Assembly: GCF_013349995.1 (NCBI RefSeq)
Contig: NZ_JABVXF010000020.1
Coordinates: forward strand, 28,805 to 92,804
DNA from: Pseudoalteromonas sp. 0303
GTDB taxonomy: Bacteria > Pseudomonadota > Gammaproteobacteria > Enterobacterales > Alteromonadaceae
Direction: 5' to 3'
Length of the DNA stretch: 64,000 bases
In this document: one piece after another, positions 1-10,694 of the stretch
Layout: each line of letters begins with the position of its first letter
Numbering within the stretch: position 1 is the stretch's first letter
Made by a program: the position numbers and the translations under genes
Notes under the pieces: model-generated
Database searches by the model: none
The model's input: only the letters and a program-made list of their open reading frames with translations
Told to the model about the DNA's origin: nothing

Positions 1-2
1 GT

Positions 3-2462
3 GAATTCAAAGAAATTGTCAAAAGCAATGCAAACAGCATGGATGGCATTCAAGTACAAAATTCTGAGCACTATTTAACATTTTCTACTGCCATAATTAA
101 TCATAGCCGCCAAGACATGATTTGGAATCATCACAGCTACCAAGCATCGCTAGGCACTGTGGTGATCATGCTCAACAAACAACAAGCCATTATTGGCCAG
201 CAACGGGCATTATTAGTCAGTGGCGTGGTAATTTTACTCGCGCTCATACTTGCCACCGTATTAGCGTTTAGATTAACTCGCATGTTTATTCAGCCTCTTA
301 ATAAGTTAGTACTAGCTACCGACAAACTCATTGAAGGTAAAGTAGACACTGGGCTTGATCAAAAAATGTTTGGCGAATTTGAGCTATTACGCACAGGTTT
401 AAATACCATTTCAGAAACCATGGTTGTGCAACGTGATGAGATGCAAAAGCACATAGACCAAGCAACCTCTGATTACCGCGAAACACTCGAACAATACGAA
501 ACCCAAAATATTCAGTTGAGTATTGCTAAAAAAGATGCACAAGATGCGAACCGAGTAAAATCAGACTTCTTAGCTAAAATGAGTCACGAATTACGTACGC
601 CTTTAAATGGTGTAATTGGTTTTACGCGCCAGCTTTATAAAACCCCGCTCAATAAGCATCAAAAAGATTATCTAGATACCATTGAACTGTCGGCAAATAG
701 CTTACTTACAATTATCAGTGATATTTTAGACTTTTCGAAATTAGAAGCCGGTGCCATGGAACTTGAGTCAATGCAATTCCAGCTCCGTGACAATATTAAT
801 GAAGTTATGACCTTGTTGGCACCAAGTGCCCACGAAAAGCAACTTGAGCTTTCAATATTTATCCATCCGCAAGTACCTGACAATCTAACTGGCGACCCGA
901 CCCGCTTTAAACAAATTTTGATAAACCTATTAAGTAATGCCATTAAATTTACTGAAAAAGGCTCAATCAAGGTTGATGTTGGCTATCGCTTATTAGACGA
1001 AGAGCGCGCCTCGATTTTGGTGTCTGTCACCGACACCGGTGTGGGTATCCCTATGGATAAACAAGATGCGTTGTTTACACCATTTGGCCAAGCAGACTCT
1101 AGTATCACACGTAAATTTGGTGGCACAGGTCTTGGCTTAATCATCACTAAACATATTGTTGAAGCGATGAATGGCCGCATTACCCTAAACTCAGCACCTG
1201 GTAATGGTACCTGCTTTACGTTCAATGCCGTATTCAGAACGCCAAGTAACTCAATTACCAGTGACTTACCGACTCAATCACTGATCAATAAACGTATTTT
1301 GTATCTTGAGCCTCATGAGCATACCCATCAAGCAACGTTATCGCTACTGCATGAATGGCAAACTCGCGTAACCGCCTGCATGGATGAAGAAAGCTTCTTA
1401 AATGAGATCAACAAAGACTTCAGCTACGATATTTGTATTATTGGCCATACCGCTACTATTGACGATATGCAGCAACTCAAGAGTTATGTAAAAGCAGTGC
1501 GTCCTGTCACTGATTATTTATACATAATGCTTAATACGGTTTCGCATAATATGCGTGAAGCCTTTGTTGGTAGCGGCGCAGATGCCTGCTTAAGTAAACC
1601 GCTTAACCACCGTAAATTATGTGAGGTACTTGCTGCGCCTTACCGTCTTGACCACCCGGTGCATAACATTGAGCAAGGTGATGAAAAATTATTACCACTT
1701 AAAGTACTGGTTGTTGACGATAACGATGCCAACCTAAAACTCATTTGCACCTTGCTTGAAGAACAAATTGAGCTCATAGATACCGCACATAATGGCTCAC
1801 AAGCTTACAGCTTAAGTAAAAGTCATAAATATGACTTGATCTTTATGGACATCCAAATGCCAATTATGGATGGTATTACCGCATGTAAACTTATTCGCGA
1901 GTCATCTCTTAATGAAGATACCCCTATCATTGCAGTGACTGCTCACGCCCTCGCAGGTGAAAAAGAGCAACTGCTTAAAGATGGCTTTAAAGGTTACTTA
2001 ACTAAGCCTATTGATGAGGACATGCTAAAACAAATAATTAGCGATCATAGCCCGCAATCGCCAATTAATCGTGAACGTAGCAAAACTGCCGCAGTTGACT
2101 CAGAACCTCCATTTGAAAGTGCCCGCCTCGATTGGCAACTGGCACTTCAACGCGCAGGCGGTAAAGAAGAACTAGCGCTTGAAATGCTTAATATGTTGTT
2201 ACTCAGCGTGCCTGAAACCTTGCGCCTACTCAATGAAGCTATAGAAAAAGAAGATTGTGAACATGTACTTAGCATAGTGCACAAGTTCCATGGAGCATGT
2301 TGTTACACAGGCGTACCAAAACTAAAATCACTTGCCGAAACACTCGAGACAGCTTTAAAAGGCGATTGCGATTTAAATTACATTGAGCCTGAACTATTTG
2401 AGCTTGTTGATGAGCTGAATAATTTGTTGAGCGATGCCGGTATGGTTGAGCAACAACGATAA
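3..2462 (+). CDS. barA: BarA-type hybrid sensor histidine kinase, 5' end cut by window
   Basis: Hybrid sensor kinase of the BarA/GacS type, which in relatives phosphorylates the response regulator UvrY/GacA to control the Csr carbon-storage system. The frame is open from base 3 with no start, so the N-terminus lies outside. Counting from the Met codon at base 39: membrane helix about 57-79, HAMP 80-130, HisKA with phospho-acceptor H183 in SHELRTPLNG, ATPase domain with NLLSNAIKFT, DTGVGIP and GGTGLGL boxes, a degenerate receiver about 418-535 lacking the acidic pair and acceptor Asp, an intact receiver (VVDDND, FMDIQMP), and a C-terminal Hpt domain with HKFHGA. No cognate regulator is in the window. 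The family is sure; the barA name rests on domain order. Confidence 0.9.
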   Translation, partial: EFKEIVKSNANSMDGIQVQNSEHYLTFSTAIINHSRQDMIWNHHSYQASLGTVVIMLNKQQAIIGQQRALLVSGVVILLALILATVLAFRLTRMFIQPLNKLVLATDKLIEGKVDTGLDQKMFGEFELLRTGLNTISETMVVQRDEMQKHIDQATSDYRETLEQYETQNIQLSIAKKDAQDANRVKSDFLAKMSHELRTPLNGVIGFTRQLYKTPLNKHQKDYLDTIELSANSLLTIISDILDFSKLEAGAMELESMQFQLRDNINEVMTLLAPSAHEKQLELSIFIHPQVPDNLTGDPTRFKQILINLLSNAIKFTEKGSIKVDVGYRLLDEERASILVSVTDTGVGIPMDKQDALFTPFGQADSSITRKFGGTGLGLIITKHIVEAMNGRITLNSAPGNGTCFTFNAVFRTPSNSITSDLPTQSLINKRILYLEPHEHTHQATLSLLHEWQTRVTACMDEESFLNEINKDFSYDICIIGHTATIDDMQQLKSYVKAVRPVTDYLYIMLNTVSHNMREAFVGSGADACLSKPLNHRKLCEVLAAPYRLDHPVHNIEQGDEKLLPLKVLVVDDNDANLKLICTLLEEQIELIDTAHNGSQAYSLSKSHKYDLIFMDIQMPIMDGITACKLIRESSLNEDTPIIAVTAHALAGEKEQLLKDGFKGYLTKPIDEDMLKQIISDHSPQSPINRERSKTAAVDSEPPFESARLDWQLALQRAGGKEELALEMLNMLLLSVPETLRLLNEAIEKEDCEHVLSIVHKFHGACCYTGVPKLKSLAETLETALKGDCDLNYIEPELFELVDELNNLLSDAGMVEQQR

Positions 2463-2498
2463 AAGAACACCCAATAAATTATATAAAGGAATATATTA

Positions 2499-2975
2499 AT
2501 GAAAAACTCTTTAATACTAGCAGGCAGTTTGTTTGTCTTTGGTTGCGCATCAACCTCAGACAAACCAGTAAAATTAGAGTATGCGGATTTAGCTGTTAGC
2601 TATAATGAAATGGAGTCAGCAAAATGGCAACAGCTTGAACGCTTTCCTGCCAGATACCCAAAAAAAGCTGTTATCCAAGCAAAAGAAGGTTGCGCAACTA
2701 TTGAGTATGTCATTACGCCACAAAATGAGATTAGAGATATTCAGGTAGTTGCCTCAACTAACTCTGTATTTGCCGACGCAGCAAAAGATGTAATCACTAA
2801 TTGGCACTGGAATGAGCTGGCGAAAAATATTACTGATAAAGCGGTGAAAACCCAAACTCGCTTTGACTTTTGTTTTGACACACCTGAGCAATCTTGCAAA
2901 GAGCTAAAACCTAACTATTCATGCCCTAGTTCAGATATTATTTATTCCACGGGTACACGCATAGTGAAGTATTAA
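2499..2975 (+). CDS. Lipoprotein with TonB C-terminal-like domain
   Basis: A 158-residue protein with a lipoprotein signal (hydrophobic stretch ending FVFGC, acylated Cys at about residue 16). The mature part resembles the TonB C-terminal fold: R-P-x-YP-x-x-A near residue 50, a central strand with I-x-Y-V-I, then a DAAKDVITNWHW-like helix. It has no transmembrane anchor or proline-rich linker, so it is unlikely to be a full TonB energy transducer. It may be an outer- or inner-membrane-anchored accessory protein. It follows barA by 36 bases on the same strand and is 12 bases before the next gene. Extra cysteines near the C-terminus could form disulfides. Function unknown. Confidence 0.7.
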   Translation: MKNSLILAGSLFVFGCASTSDKPVKLEYADLAVSYNEMESAKWQQLERFPARYPKKAVIQAKEGCATIEYVITPQNEIRDIQVVASTNSVFADAAKDVITNWHWNELAKNITDKAVKTQTRFDFCFDTPEQSCKELKPNYSCPSSDIIYSTGTRIVKY

Positions 2976-2987
2976 AGGGAGCTTGCT

Positions 2988-3314
2988 TTGTATTTTATCT
3001 TACTTATCGTCTTTAGTGCTATTTCACTCACTTGGTTTTTCCTCCGCTATAAAAAACTAAGTATAGAAGCTAATAATTACGTAAAAACCAATTACACAGA
3101 GCAGTGGCAAACATACGAAAGCCAAGCCCGTTTGATGAAGGCCAAACCTAACTCAATTGTGTTTCATTCAATTAAGAAAGGCGAATTGTCGGCAATAAAT
3201 GACAATGTCTTAAAAAGCTTTAAGAAAAAACATCAATATTTAGTGGCCCTACTCTGCCTATCGCCACTGTTATCATCCTACCTCTCAGAATTTATTGTTT
3301 ATCTGAGTAAATAA
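2988..3314 (+). CDS. Small two-helix membrane protein, UspB-like topology
   Basis: A 108-residue protein with one hydrophobic helix at the very N-terminus (residues 2-18), a basic hydrophilic middle and a second helix near residues 84-105. This topology and length resemble UspB-type universal stress proteins, but residue similarity is too weak to name it. The start is TTG at 2988, supported by AGGGAG six bases upstream; the next Met is far inside. It is probably co-transcribed with the preceding lipoprotein gene (12-base gap) and ends just before a bidirectional hairpin. Confidence 0.6.
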   Translation: MYFILLIVFSAISLTWFFLRYKKLSIEANNYVKTNYTEQWQTYESQARLMKAKPNSIVFHSIKKGELSAINDNVLKSFKKKHQYLVALLCLSPLLSSYLSEFIVYLSK

Positions 3315-3316
3315 AA

Positions 3317-3343
3317 ACGCGATGGATATTATATCCACCGCGT
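3317..3343. terminator. Hairpin between convergent genes
   Basis: A near-perfect 13-bp stem (arms 3317-3329 and 3331-3343, one mismatch) lies between the small membrane protein gene and the convergent pdxJ. It has an A run on the left and only a short T run on the right, so it would work best for the minus-strand pdxJ transcript. Confidence 0.6.
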
Positions 3344-3382
3344 TCAGTATTCAAATTTGCTGGCTCTTATTAAAGGCGTCAG

Positions 3383-4114
3383 CTAAAGTCTTGCTTCAAT
3401 CATTAAACGTTTCATATCGCTGACTGCTTTTTCTAAACCATCAATCGCTGCACGGGCAATAATCGCATGACCAATGTTTAACTCATAAATTTCTGGCATT
3501 GCCGCAATGGGTTTTACATTGTGATAATGAAGACCATGGCCAGCATTAACGATTAAACCTAGGCTATCAGCATATTGTACGCCGCTACGAATACGCTCAA
3601 GCTCAGTGTGAAGCTCTTCGTCATTTTCAGCATCAGCATAAGCACCTGTGTGAATTTCAACGTATGGAGCATTACACGCTTTTGCAGCGTCAAGTTGTGC
3701 GTTGTCGGCATCAATGAATAACGAGACCTTAATTCCCGCAGCTGTTAGCTTTTCTGTTGCTGCTTTTACTTTTTCAAAGTTACCAACAACATCAAGGCCA
3801 CCCTCGGTGGTGAGCTCTTCACGCTTTTCAGGCACTAAACAAACATAAGCAGGTTTAACTTCAAGGGCGATGTTGATCATTTCATCGGTGACTGCAATTT
3901 CAAGATTCATACGTGTTTGAATCGTTTTTGCCATCACATATACGTCGCGGTCTTGAATATGACGACGGTCTTCACGCAAATGAATGGTGATACCATCTGC
4001 ACCAGCATGCTCTGCAACAGCTGCAGCATGCGCAGGATCTGGGTAACTCGTGCCACGCGCTTGGCGTAAAGTGGCAATGTGATCAACGTTTACACCAAGA
4101 AGAATATCTTTCAT
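3383..4114 (-). CDS. pdxJ: Pyridoxine 5'-phosphate synthase
   Basis: PdxJ condenses 1-deoxy-D-xylulose 5-phosphate with 3-amino-2-oxopropyl phosphate to give pyridoxine 5'-phosphate, the ring-closing step of vitamin B6 synthesis. The 243-residue length matches the family. The N-terminus [16 protein letters not shown] carries the phosphate- and substrate-contacting residues, followed by the catalytic segment HLREDRRHI (about residue 46), a central [10 protein letters not shown] strand and NAGHGLHY near the C-terminus. It is last in the lepA-lepB-rnc-era-recO-pdxJ run, 43 bases after recO. In E. coli acpS follows pdxJ; here the run ends. Confidence 0.97.
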   Translation of the reverse strand: MKDILLGVNVDHIATLRQARGTSYPDPAHAAAVAEHAGADGITIHLREDRRHIQDRDVYVMAKTIQTRMNLEIAVTDEMINIALEVKPAYVCLVPEKREELTTEGGLDVVGNFEKVKAATEKLTAAGIKVSLFIDADNAQLDAAKACNAPYVEIHTGAYADAENDEELHTELERIRSGVQYADSLGLIVNAGHGLHYHNVKPIAAMPEIYELNIGHAIIARAAIDGLEKAVSDMKRLMIEARL

Positions 4115-4157
4115 TTTTTTACCTGTTTAAAACAACGATTCAAGGCTGAATAACAGC

Positions 4158-4844
4158 CTACTTAATAAATAACTCACGGCTTTTTAATGGCTTTTTGCCA
4201 AGTAAAGGCTTGAGTAGGTATCGACTTAATTGCTTTGCCATATATAACACATCAGGGGCGCTAAAGTCATGAGCCGCTATGGCATTTAATTGCTTTCCTG
4301 AAAAGCCACTATGGGGGTCGTCATGCAGCAAGAAACCGTATTCAGCAAAGTACTGGTAATTTGCTGCATCGTTAATTTCATCACCTTCGGCATCAACAGT
4401 AAAATCAACGCCATAACCCAGCATCTCAAGTAACTGAAACTCATAAGAGCGCAGCACAGCTTGTAGGTTTTTAGTGGTTGATAACTCGTCTAGATGCTGT
4501 TTATAAAGATGATATACACTTTCCATTGGCTCATTAACAGGTACGATACGATTGGTTAATTCGTTCATATAGAAGCCGCAATAAAGCTCGGTACCCTGCA
4601 ACATAGTTTGCCGGCCATGGGGTTCAAAACGATTAATGTATTTTAAATCAGACTTGCCGCTATATTGTACGAGCAGAGATTGGAAAGGTTGTAATTGTGC
4701 TTTGTGTTTAGTGGCCTGGCGACCACTAACACGGGCCAGCATTCTCAGCTGACCTACGCCTTCTACCAGCATATCGAGCATGACTTGCGAGTCGCTAAAT
4801 GGACGTCGGTGCAGCAAGTATGCTGTGTAGAATTCGCTATCCAT
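4158..4844 (-). CDS. recO: DNA repair protein RecO
   Basis: RecO works with RecR (and RecF) to load RecA on SSB-coated single-stranded DNA during gap repair and to anneal strands. The 228-residue protein has the N-terminal OB-fold segment (AYLLHRRPFSDSQVMLDML, then GQLRMLARVSGRQ) and the C-terminal helical part. The zinc-finger cysteines seen in Gram-positive and Thermus RecO are absent, as in other Gammaproteobacteria. It sits 17 bases downstream of era, as in E. coli. Identification rests on the N-terminal pattern and synteny. Confidence 0.95.
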   Translation of the reverse strand: MDSEFYTAYLLHRRPFSDSQVMLDMLVEGVGQLRMLARVSGRQATKHKAQLQPFQSLLVQYSGKSDLKYINRFEPHGRQTMLQGTELYCGFYMNELTNRIVPVNEPMESVYHLYKQHLDELSTTKNLQAVLRSYEFQLLEMLGYGVDFTVDAEGDEINDAANYQYFAEYGFLLHDDPHSGFSGKQLNAIAAHDFSAPDVLYMAKQLSRYLLKPLLGKKPLKSRELFIK

Positions 4845-4861
4845 GGCGTGTAAGACTTTAC

Positions 4862-5794
4862 TTAGTCTTCACCATAGCCAAGGCTACGTAGCGCACGCTC
4901 ATCGTCAGCCCAGCCAGACTTCACTTTTACCCAAAGTTCTAAAAACACTTTGTTATCAAGCATATCTTCAAGGTCTTTACGAGCTTCACGGCCAATAACT
5001 TTCAGCTTTTCGCCTTTATTGCCGATCACCATACGCTTTTGTGTTTCACGCTCAACGAGGATCAAACCATTAATTTGCCAGACACCGTTTTCTTGCCATT
5101 TAAACTGCTCGATCTCAACGGTGACCGAATATGGTAGCTCATCACCCATAAAGCGCATCAGCTTTTCACGGATCACTTCAGCCGCCATAAAGCGCATTGA
5201 ACGGTCTGTTACGTAGTCTTCAGGGAAGTAAAACTCACAAAGCGGTAAACGCTTTTTCACTTCATCTTTGATTAAATCAATATTTTTACCCTGCTTCGCA
5301 GAGACCGGCATAATAGCCACAAAATCAAATTTACCACCTAAAAACTGCATGTGCGGAAGCACTAAATCACGGTCTTTAACTTGGTCAATTTTATTCATAA
5401 CTAATAATACTGGACGACCACTCTGACGTACTTTATTTAGTACCATCTCATCGTCTTCGTTCCAGTGTGTGCCTTCAACCACAAAGATGATAAGTTCCAC
5501 ATCGCCAATTGAGCTTGATGCAGCACGGTTCATTAAACGGTTAATAGCGCGTTTTTCTTCGACGTGTAAGCCTGGTGTATCCACATAAACAGCTTGGTAT
5601 TTACCTTCGGTATGAATACCCATGATACGGTGGCGTGTGGTTTGTGGCTTACGTGAGGTAATAGACACCTTTTGCTCAACAATATAGTTAAGTAAGGTTG
5701 ATTTACCTACATTTGGGCGGCCAACAATGGCAACCATACCGCAGTGCGTATCTAGCTCTGCAGGTTCTTTGCTAATTAAATCATCAAGATTCAT
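4862..5794 (-). CDS. era: GTPase Era
   Basis: Era is an essential GTPase that binds the 3' end of 16S rRNA and assists 30S subunit maturation. The GTP site is complete: GRPNVGKS (residues 25-32), DTPG (72-75) and NKID (134-137). The C-terminal KH domain has the V-I-G-N-K-G-E loop for RNA binding. Length 310 is close to the usual 300. The start overlaps the last 11 bases of rnc, indicating translational coupling with RNase III, which acts on the same rRNA precursors. Confidence 0.98.
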   Translation of the reverse strand: MNLDDLISKEPAELDTHCGMVAIVGRPNVGKSTLLNYIVEQKVSITSRKPQTTRHRIMGIHTEGKYQAVYVDTPGLHVEEKRAINRLMNRAASSSIGDVELIIFVVEGTHWNEDDEMVLNKVRQSGRPVLLVMNKIDQVKDRDLVLPHMQFLGGKFDFVAIMPVSAKQGKNIDLIKDEVKKRLPLCEFYFPEDYVTDRSMRFMAAEVIREKLMRFMGDELPYSVTVEIEQFKWQENGVWQINGLILVERETQKRMVIGNKGEKLKVIGREARKDLEDMLDNKVFLELWVKVKSGWADDERALRSLGYGED

Positions 5795-6461
5795 TTTTAA
5801 GTATCTTTAAGGCTTTTTCAGCGGCTTTTTGCTCAGCTTTACGACGTGAGCTACCTACTGAGATAATGCTATCCATCCCTTCAACAATACATTCAACCGT
5901 GAATGTTTGATTGTGCGCTTGGCCTTTTGTATCAATTACAGTGTAGCCAGGTAACGATAATTTGCGCGCTTGTAAGTATTCTTGAAGTAATGTTTTCGGA
6001 TCTTTTTGATTTAAGCCCGGCGAAATTGCGTCAAGACGCGACTCGTACCAACTTAAAATTAACTCACCACATTGTTCAATGTTTGAGTCTAAGAACACCG
6101 CACCAATAATCGCCTCTACGGCATCAGCAAGGGTTGATTCACGGCGAAAACCACCGCTTTTAAGCTCACCCGGACCCAAGCGTAAGTAATCGCCTAAGCC
6201 AAACTCTAGGCCAAACTCAGCCAACGTTTGACCACGAACTAGGGTCGAACGCATGCGGCTTAAATCACCTTCGCGTGCTTTTGGAAATTTAGTGTAAAGT
6301 GCATTCGCAATCACAAAGCTCAAAATCGAATCACCTAAAAACTCTAAGCGCTCGTTATGTTGGCCTTTATGACTGCGGTGCGTCATTGCCTGCTCAAGCA
6401 AAGCTTGATCAGTAAATGTATAACCTATTTTGTTGTATAACTCTGTTACGTTTTTTTTCAT
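5784..6461 (-). CDS. rnc: Ribonuclease III
   Basis: RNase III cleaves double-stranded RNA in rRNA precursors and regulatory RNAs. The 225-residue protein carries the signature ERLEFLGDS (residues 37-45, metal-binding Glu/Asp) and the second catalytic Glu (E116 in DAVEAIIGA). A C-terminal dsRNA-binding domain ends in [15 protein letters not shown]. It lies 2 bases downstream of lepB and overlaps era by 11 bases. In E. coli RNase III autoregulates by cutting a hairpin in its own leader; here rnc is inside a longer run with no room for such a leader. Confidence 0.98.
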   Translation of the reverse strand: MKKNVTELYNKIGYTFTDQALLEQAMTHRSHKGQHNERLEFLGDSILSFVIANALYTKFPKAREGDLSRMRSTLVRGQTLAEFGLEFGLGDYLRLGPGELKSGGFRRESTLADAVEAIIGAVFLDSNIEQCGELILSWYESRLDAISPGLNQKDPKTLLQEYLQARKLSLPGYTVIDTKGQAHNQTFTVECIVEGMDSIISVGSSRRKAEQKAAEKALKILKNES

Positions 6462-6463
6462 CG

Positions 6464-7399
6464 TTACTGAATATTACCTAGGCGTTCAAAACGAACACCA
6501 GTTGGAACCCAGCCTGGTAAAAAGTCATCTGGGCCATTCTCAAATTCAAAACTCATCCATATAAAGACGGCTTTACCTACCAAGTTTTCTTTAGGTACAA
6601 AGCCCCAAAAGCGACTGTCTTGGCTATTATCACGGTTATCACCCATCATGAAATAATGATCGGCAGGAACAACCCACTCGTCTGAGCGTGTACCTGGTTG
6701 TTGATAATAACGGCCTTTCATTTCAGGAGCTTGCGGGTTAATTAAAATATTATGATTCACTGTGCTTAGGTTTTCTTCTAAACGCACTAAATTCATCGAA
6801 CCCTGCTTGAACTCGTCACTATTGAGGATTTCCATATCAATTTTGTTGTATTCATTACACAGCAAATCACCTTGCTGCGTTTCACCTTCGGCACATTTTG
6901 GCTGAATATAAAGGTGCTTATTACGGTATACAATTTTATCGCCTGGTAAACCAATCGTACGTTTAATGTAATCCACACGCTCGTCTAATGGGTATTTAAA
7001 TACCACAATATCACCACGTTCAGGTTCATCAACATCAACTAACTGGCTGCGCCAAATTGGGTCTTTGATGCCATATGAGTACTTCTGTACTAAAATGAAG
7101 TCACCCACTAATAGGGTTGGCATCATTGAGCCTGATGGAATTTGAAACGGTTCAAAAATGAAAGAGCGAAAAATAGTGATCGCTGCAATCATCGGAAAAA
7201 TTGACTTAGCCGTTTCAGTGATACTTGGCTCAGGCGCAATTAATGCAGCGGTTTCTTCGTCTAATTCACCACCTGCTGCGTTTTGAGCAAGGGCAATGCG
7301 TTGCTGACGCTTTGGCGCAAACATAAAGTGGTCAATTAACCAAATTAATCCTGAGCCTAGCGTTAACAACACTAAGAAAATAGAAAAGTAACCCGCCAT
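6464..7399 (-). CDS. lepB: Signal peptidase I
   Basis: LepB removes signal peptides from exported proteins at the outer face of the inner membrane using a Ser-Lys dyad. The nucleophile is S91 in PSGSMMPT and the general base is K146 in [11 protein letters not shown], matching S90/K145 of E. coli. There are two N-terminal membrane helices (about 3-22 and 64-84) and the conserved C-terminal [11 protein letters not shown] box. Length is 311 against 324 in E. coli. It follows lepA by 26 bases. Confidence 0.98.
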   Translation of the reverse strand: MAGYFSIFLVLLTLGSGLIWLIDHFMFAPKRQQRIALAQNAAGGELDEETAALIAPEPSITETAKSIFPMIAAITIFRSFIFEPFQIPSGSMMPTLLVGDFILVQKYSYGIKDPIWRSQLVDVDEPERGDIVVFKYPLDERVDYIKRTIGLPGDKIVYRNKHLYIQPKCAEGETQQGDLLCNEYNKIDMEILNSDEFKQGSMNLVRLEENLSTVNHNILINPQAPEMKGRYYQQPGTRSDEWVVPADHYFMMGDNRDNSQDSRFWGFVPKENLVGKAVFIWMSFEFENGPDDFLPGWVPTGVRFERLGNIQ

Positions 7400-7425
7400 G
7401 CATTAATTCCTTTATTTACTTCTAA

Positions 7426-9213
7426 TTATTTACCAACTTTAAGGATAGCTAAGAATGCATCTTGAGGTACTTCAACGTTACCTAGTTGCTTCATTCGCTT
7501 TTTACCTTCTTTTTGTTTTTGTAGTAGTTTCTTCTTACGACTCACGTCACCACCGTAACATTTCGCGATTACGTTTTTACGTAATTGCTTAACTGTTGTA
7601 CGGGCAATAACATGCTGACCAATCGCTGCTTGAATCGCAATATCAAACTGCTGACGTGGAATTAAGTCTTTCAGTGCTTCAGCTAACTGACGACCACGTG
7701 ATTGTGCAATATCGCGGTGTACAATAATCGCTAACGCATCAACACGCTCACCATTAATTAATACGTCAACACGTACCATGTCTGAAGCTTGGAAATGCTT
7801 AAAGTTATAATCAAGCGATGCAAAACCACGGCTTGTTGATTTTAACTTATCGAAGAAGTCCATGACTACTTCAGCCATAGGTAATTCGTATGTCACAGCA
7901 ACTTGCTTACCATGGTAGCTCATTTTAGTTTGTACACCACGCTTTTCAACACAAAGCGTAATTACGTTACCTAAAAATTCTTGCGGAACTAATATGTTAG
8001 CTTCAACAATTGGCTCACGGATTTCAAGAATATTATTCACCGGCGGTAAGTCAGACGGGTTATCTATCTGTTTAGTTCCGTCTTTAGTCTCTACTTCGTA
8101 GATTACTGTTGGCGCAGTGGTAATGAGATCAATGTCGTATTCACGCTCAAGACGCTCTTGAATGATTTCCATGTGTAGCATGCCTAAGAAGCCACAACGG
8201 AAACCAAAGCCTAGTGCTGTTGAGTTTTCTGGCTCGAAGAATAACGACGCATCGTTCAAGCTTAATTTATCAAGCGCATCACGGAATGACTCATAGTCAT
8301 CTGATGAAATTGGGAACATACCTGCATAAACCTGCGGTTTAATGCGTTGGAAGCCCGGTAAACGCTCTGGAGCAGAGTTACGTTGTAGAGTGATGGTATC
8401 ACCTACAGGTGCACCATGGATTTCTTTAATACCCGCAATAACAAAGCCTACTTCACCGGTTTTTAAGATACCCGTGTTGGTTTGTTTTGGTGTGAAAATA
8501 CCCACTTTATCTGCGATATGAACTTGATCATTCGACATGATCTTAATTTTATCGCCCGCGCGCAATTCACCGTGCTTAATACGTACTAATGATACAACGC
8601 CTTGGTATGGGTCAAACCATGAGTCAATGATAAGCGCCTGTAGTGGCTCATCTTTGTCACCTTCTGGTGGCGGAATATCTTTAACAATGATTTCTAATAC
8701 TTCTTCAATACCAATACCAGTTTTAGCACTACATTGCACAGCATCTAGGGCATCGATACCAATGATGTCTTCAATTTCTTCTGCTACACGAAGTGGATCG
8801 GCTTGTGGTAAGTCGATTTTATTTAGAACTGGAATAACTTCTAAGTCCATTTCGATTGCTGTGTAGCAGTTAGCTAAGGTTTGTGCTTCTACACCTTGAC
8901 CCGCATCAACAACTAAAAGTGCACCTTCACAGGCCGCAAGTGAACGCGATACTTCGTATGTGAAGTCAACGTGTCCTGGCGTGTCGATAAAGTTTAACTG
9001 GTATGTTTCGCCGTCTTTAGCTTTATAATTTAGCGTTACACTTTGCGCTTTGATGGTAATACCACGCTCACGCTCAATGTCCATTGAGTCTAACACCTGC
9101 TGCTGCATTTCACGGTCTGTTAAACCACCACAAACTTGGATAAGACGGTCAGAGAGAGTCGATTTACCATGGTCAATATGGGCGATGATCGAAAAATTAC
9201 GGATATGCTTCAT
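7426..9213 (-). CDS. lepA: Elongation factor 4 (LepA GTPase)
   Basis: LepA/EF4 is a ribosome-bound GTPase related to EF-G, implicated in translation initiation and 30S biogenesis. It opens with the P-loop AHIDHGKST (residues 11-19), followed by DTPGHVDF (switch II) and NKIDLP (base specificity). The EF-G-like domains and the family-specific C-terminal domain ending [18 protein letters not shown] come next. The 595-residue length fits the family (599 in E. coli). The 70 bases to rseC contain no obvious terminator. Confidence 0.98.
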   Translation of the reverse strand: MKHIRNFSIIAHIDHGKSTLSDRLIQVCGGLTDREMQQQVLDSMDIERERGITIKAQSVTLNYKAKDGETYQLNFIDTPGHVDFTYEVSRSLAACEGALLVVDAGQGVEAQTLANCYTAIEMDLEVIPVLNKIDLPQADPLRVAEEIEDIIGIDALDAVQCSAKTGIGIEEVLEIIVKDIPPPEGDKDEPLQALIIDSWFDPYQGVVSLVRIKHGELRAGDKIKIMSNDQVHIADKVGIFTPKQTNTGILKTGEVGFVIAGIKEIHGAPVGDTITLQRNSAPERLPGFQRIKPQVYAGMFPISSDDYESFRDALDKLSLNDASLFFEPENSTALGFGFRCGFLGMLHMEIIQERLEREYDIDLITTAPTVIYEVETKDGTKQIDNPSDLPPVNNILEIREPIVEANILVPQEFLGNVITLCVEKRGVQTKMSYHGKQVAVTYELPMAEVVMDFFDKLKSTSRGFASLDYNFKHFQASDMVRVDVLINGERVDALAIIVHRDIAQSRGRQLAEALKDLIPRQQFDIAIQAAIGQHVIARTTVKQLRKNVIAKCYGGDVSRKKKLLQKQKEGKKRMKQLGNVEVPQDAFLAILKVGK

Positions 9214-9283
9214 AAACTGGATTCTAAACTTCTATATAAAATGGACTAAGTGTATAAAGCGACAATTTTACATTTAATTGGCT

Positions 9284-9733
9284 TTAATCACCATCTATTT
9301 GAGTGAAAGGAATAGTAATTGGGTGAATTTTTATTACTTTAATATCATGCTTAAGGCTCTTAACCCTTGATTTTGCTATCGCATAGCCCGTTAAGCCACC
9401 AATCACGGCGGCTAAAATTTGCCAGCCTTCTGCAAGTGAAAAAGCCGAAAATGCGATTAAAGCAAACCCTAAACTAAACAAAAGGGGTAGCATGTAAACA
9501 GCCATAGCGTGTTTAACTAAGTGGCTATCATCAAGTGCTAAAGTTACTTTTTGCCCTACTTGGAGCTCTTTTTCGAAGGTATAAGGAAAGGTTTTTTTAG
9601 CTGTTCCAAACAACTTTGCAAAAACTTGCGAACCACAACGACCATTACAGCCTGCACAGGCTTGCTTTTGTTCTGCTTCTAAATTCGCTGTCGTGCCTTT
9701 AACCGACACGACAGTGAGTGTTTGTTCAATCAT
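9284..9733 (-). CDS. rseC: RseC/MucC-type sigma-E regulator protein
   Basis: An inner-membrane protein of the RseC/MucC family, with a modest positive effect on sigma-E activity in E. coli and a link to the SoxR-reducing complex. The 149-residue protein has the N-terminal cysteine cluster CAGCNGRCG (about residues 25-33), which may hold an iron-sulfur or redox centre, and two membrane helices (about 77-95 and 102-120). It is the fourth gene of rpoE-rseABC and starts three bases after the rseB stop codon. Confidence 0.93.
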   Translation of the reverse strand: MIEQTLTVVSVKGTTANLEAEQKQACAGCNGRCGSQVFAKLFGTAKKTFPYTFEKELQVGQKVTLALDDSHLVKHAMAVYMLPLLFSLGFALIAFSAFSLAEGWQILAAVIGGLTGYAIAKSRVKSLKHDIKVIKIHPITIPFTQIDGD

Positions 9734-9736
9734 GAT

Positions 9737-10690
9737 TTAAAGAGGTCGCGCTACCGACTCAGCTATAGCTTTGGCTGTCATAGCAGGAATATTACCAACA
9801 ACCGATACATCAAAGCTACCACCATTGTGCACATACACAGTCGTTGCACCTGAGGTTAAAGCGCCGCTTGCGCGCTTACCCGGTAAAGGTCTTTGAATAA
9901 AAACAGACACTTCAACAAACCCATCTGAATATAAATAATAGTCAGCAAGTTCATTATTTAAATCAAGTTTATGACGATCAGACTTTAATAACTTAAAGCC
10001 ATCAGGAAGCCAACCAATTTTCCAATCATTCGCTGCGCTGTCTTCATTATTGGCTAAATCGTTAGTCGCAAGTACTGCTGGAAAATCACGATTTTGCATT
10101 TCAACTAACATAGGAGCAGGCTGCTCTGTTACGCTGATATGAGTTAACTGTAACTGCTCAAGCATCTCACCTTTGTGATTCACATAGGCAGATTTGAGTA
10201 ACAACGAAGACTCAGTATCTAACCAAATCCAGTAGTTATATTTGTATTCATCTTTTGACTCGATACGCACTAACTGTGCTGAGCGCCCTGCAATACGTCC
10301 TTTTCCGCCAAGCACAAAATCATAGTGAGCGCTTAGTCGGTTAATATCTTTAAAAAGTACTTCAGGGATTGGCCCGGCAATAGAGTCTGTTTTAACTGAA
10401 TAAGGCTCTGAATGAGGCTCAAAATAGGTCACTTGATCGTCAACGCGCACCATTTCTAGGCCAGCGCCGTTGAGTAAACTTAGGTGCTCAAGTTCAATAT
10501 CACCTTGTTTTGCATGTAACCAGCGATAAGGTTCCATAGCTTGGCCTTTTACAACCACAAATGATGCGTCAAAGTTGCGAGTATGAACGGCCGTAGCCAT
10601 ATCATTTAATAAAGTCTTGGCGGGATTTTCGTCGCTGGCAATGGCTGGAGCCGTTAATACCAGCGACAAAATAAAAGTAAAAACTTTCAT
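9737..10690 (-). CDS. rseB: Sigma-E regulator RseB/MucB
   Basis: RseB is a periplasmic protein that binds RseA and shields it from DegS; off-pathway LPS or lipoproteins release it. The 317-residue protein has a signal peptide (residues 1-18, cleavage near IAS-DE). A large N-terminal lipoprotein-localisation-factor-like domain (FDASFVVVKGQ onward) and a smaller C-terminal domain (about 215-317) follow. It sits four bases after rseA in the operon. Length and order match E. coli (318 residues). Confidence 0.95.
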   Translation of the reverse strand: MKVFTFILSLVLTAPAIASDENPAKTLLNDMATAVHTRNFDASFVVVKGQAMEPYRWLHAKQGDIELEHLSLLNGAGLEMVRVDDQVTYFEPHSEPYSVKTDSIAGPIPEVLFKDINRLSAHYDFVLGGKGRIAGRSAQLVRIESKDEYKYNYWIWLDTESSLLLKSAYVNHKGEMLEQLQLTHISVTEQPAPMLVEMQNRDFPAVLATNDLANNEDSAANDWKIGWLPDGFKLLKSDRHKLDLNNELADYYLYSDGFVEVSVFIQRPLPGKRASGALTSGATTVYVHNGGSFDVSVVGNIPAMTAKAIAESVARPL

Positions 10691-10694
10691 TTAA

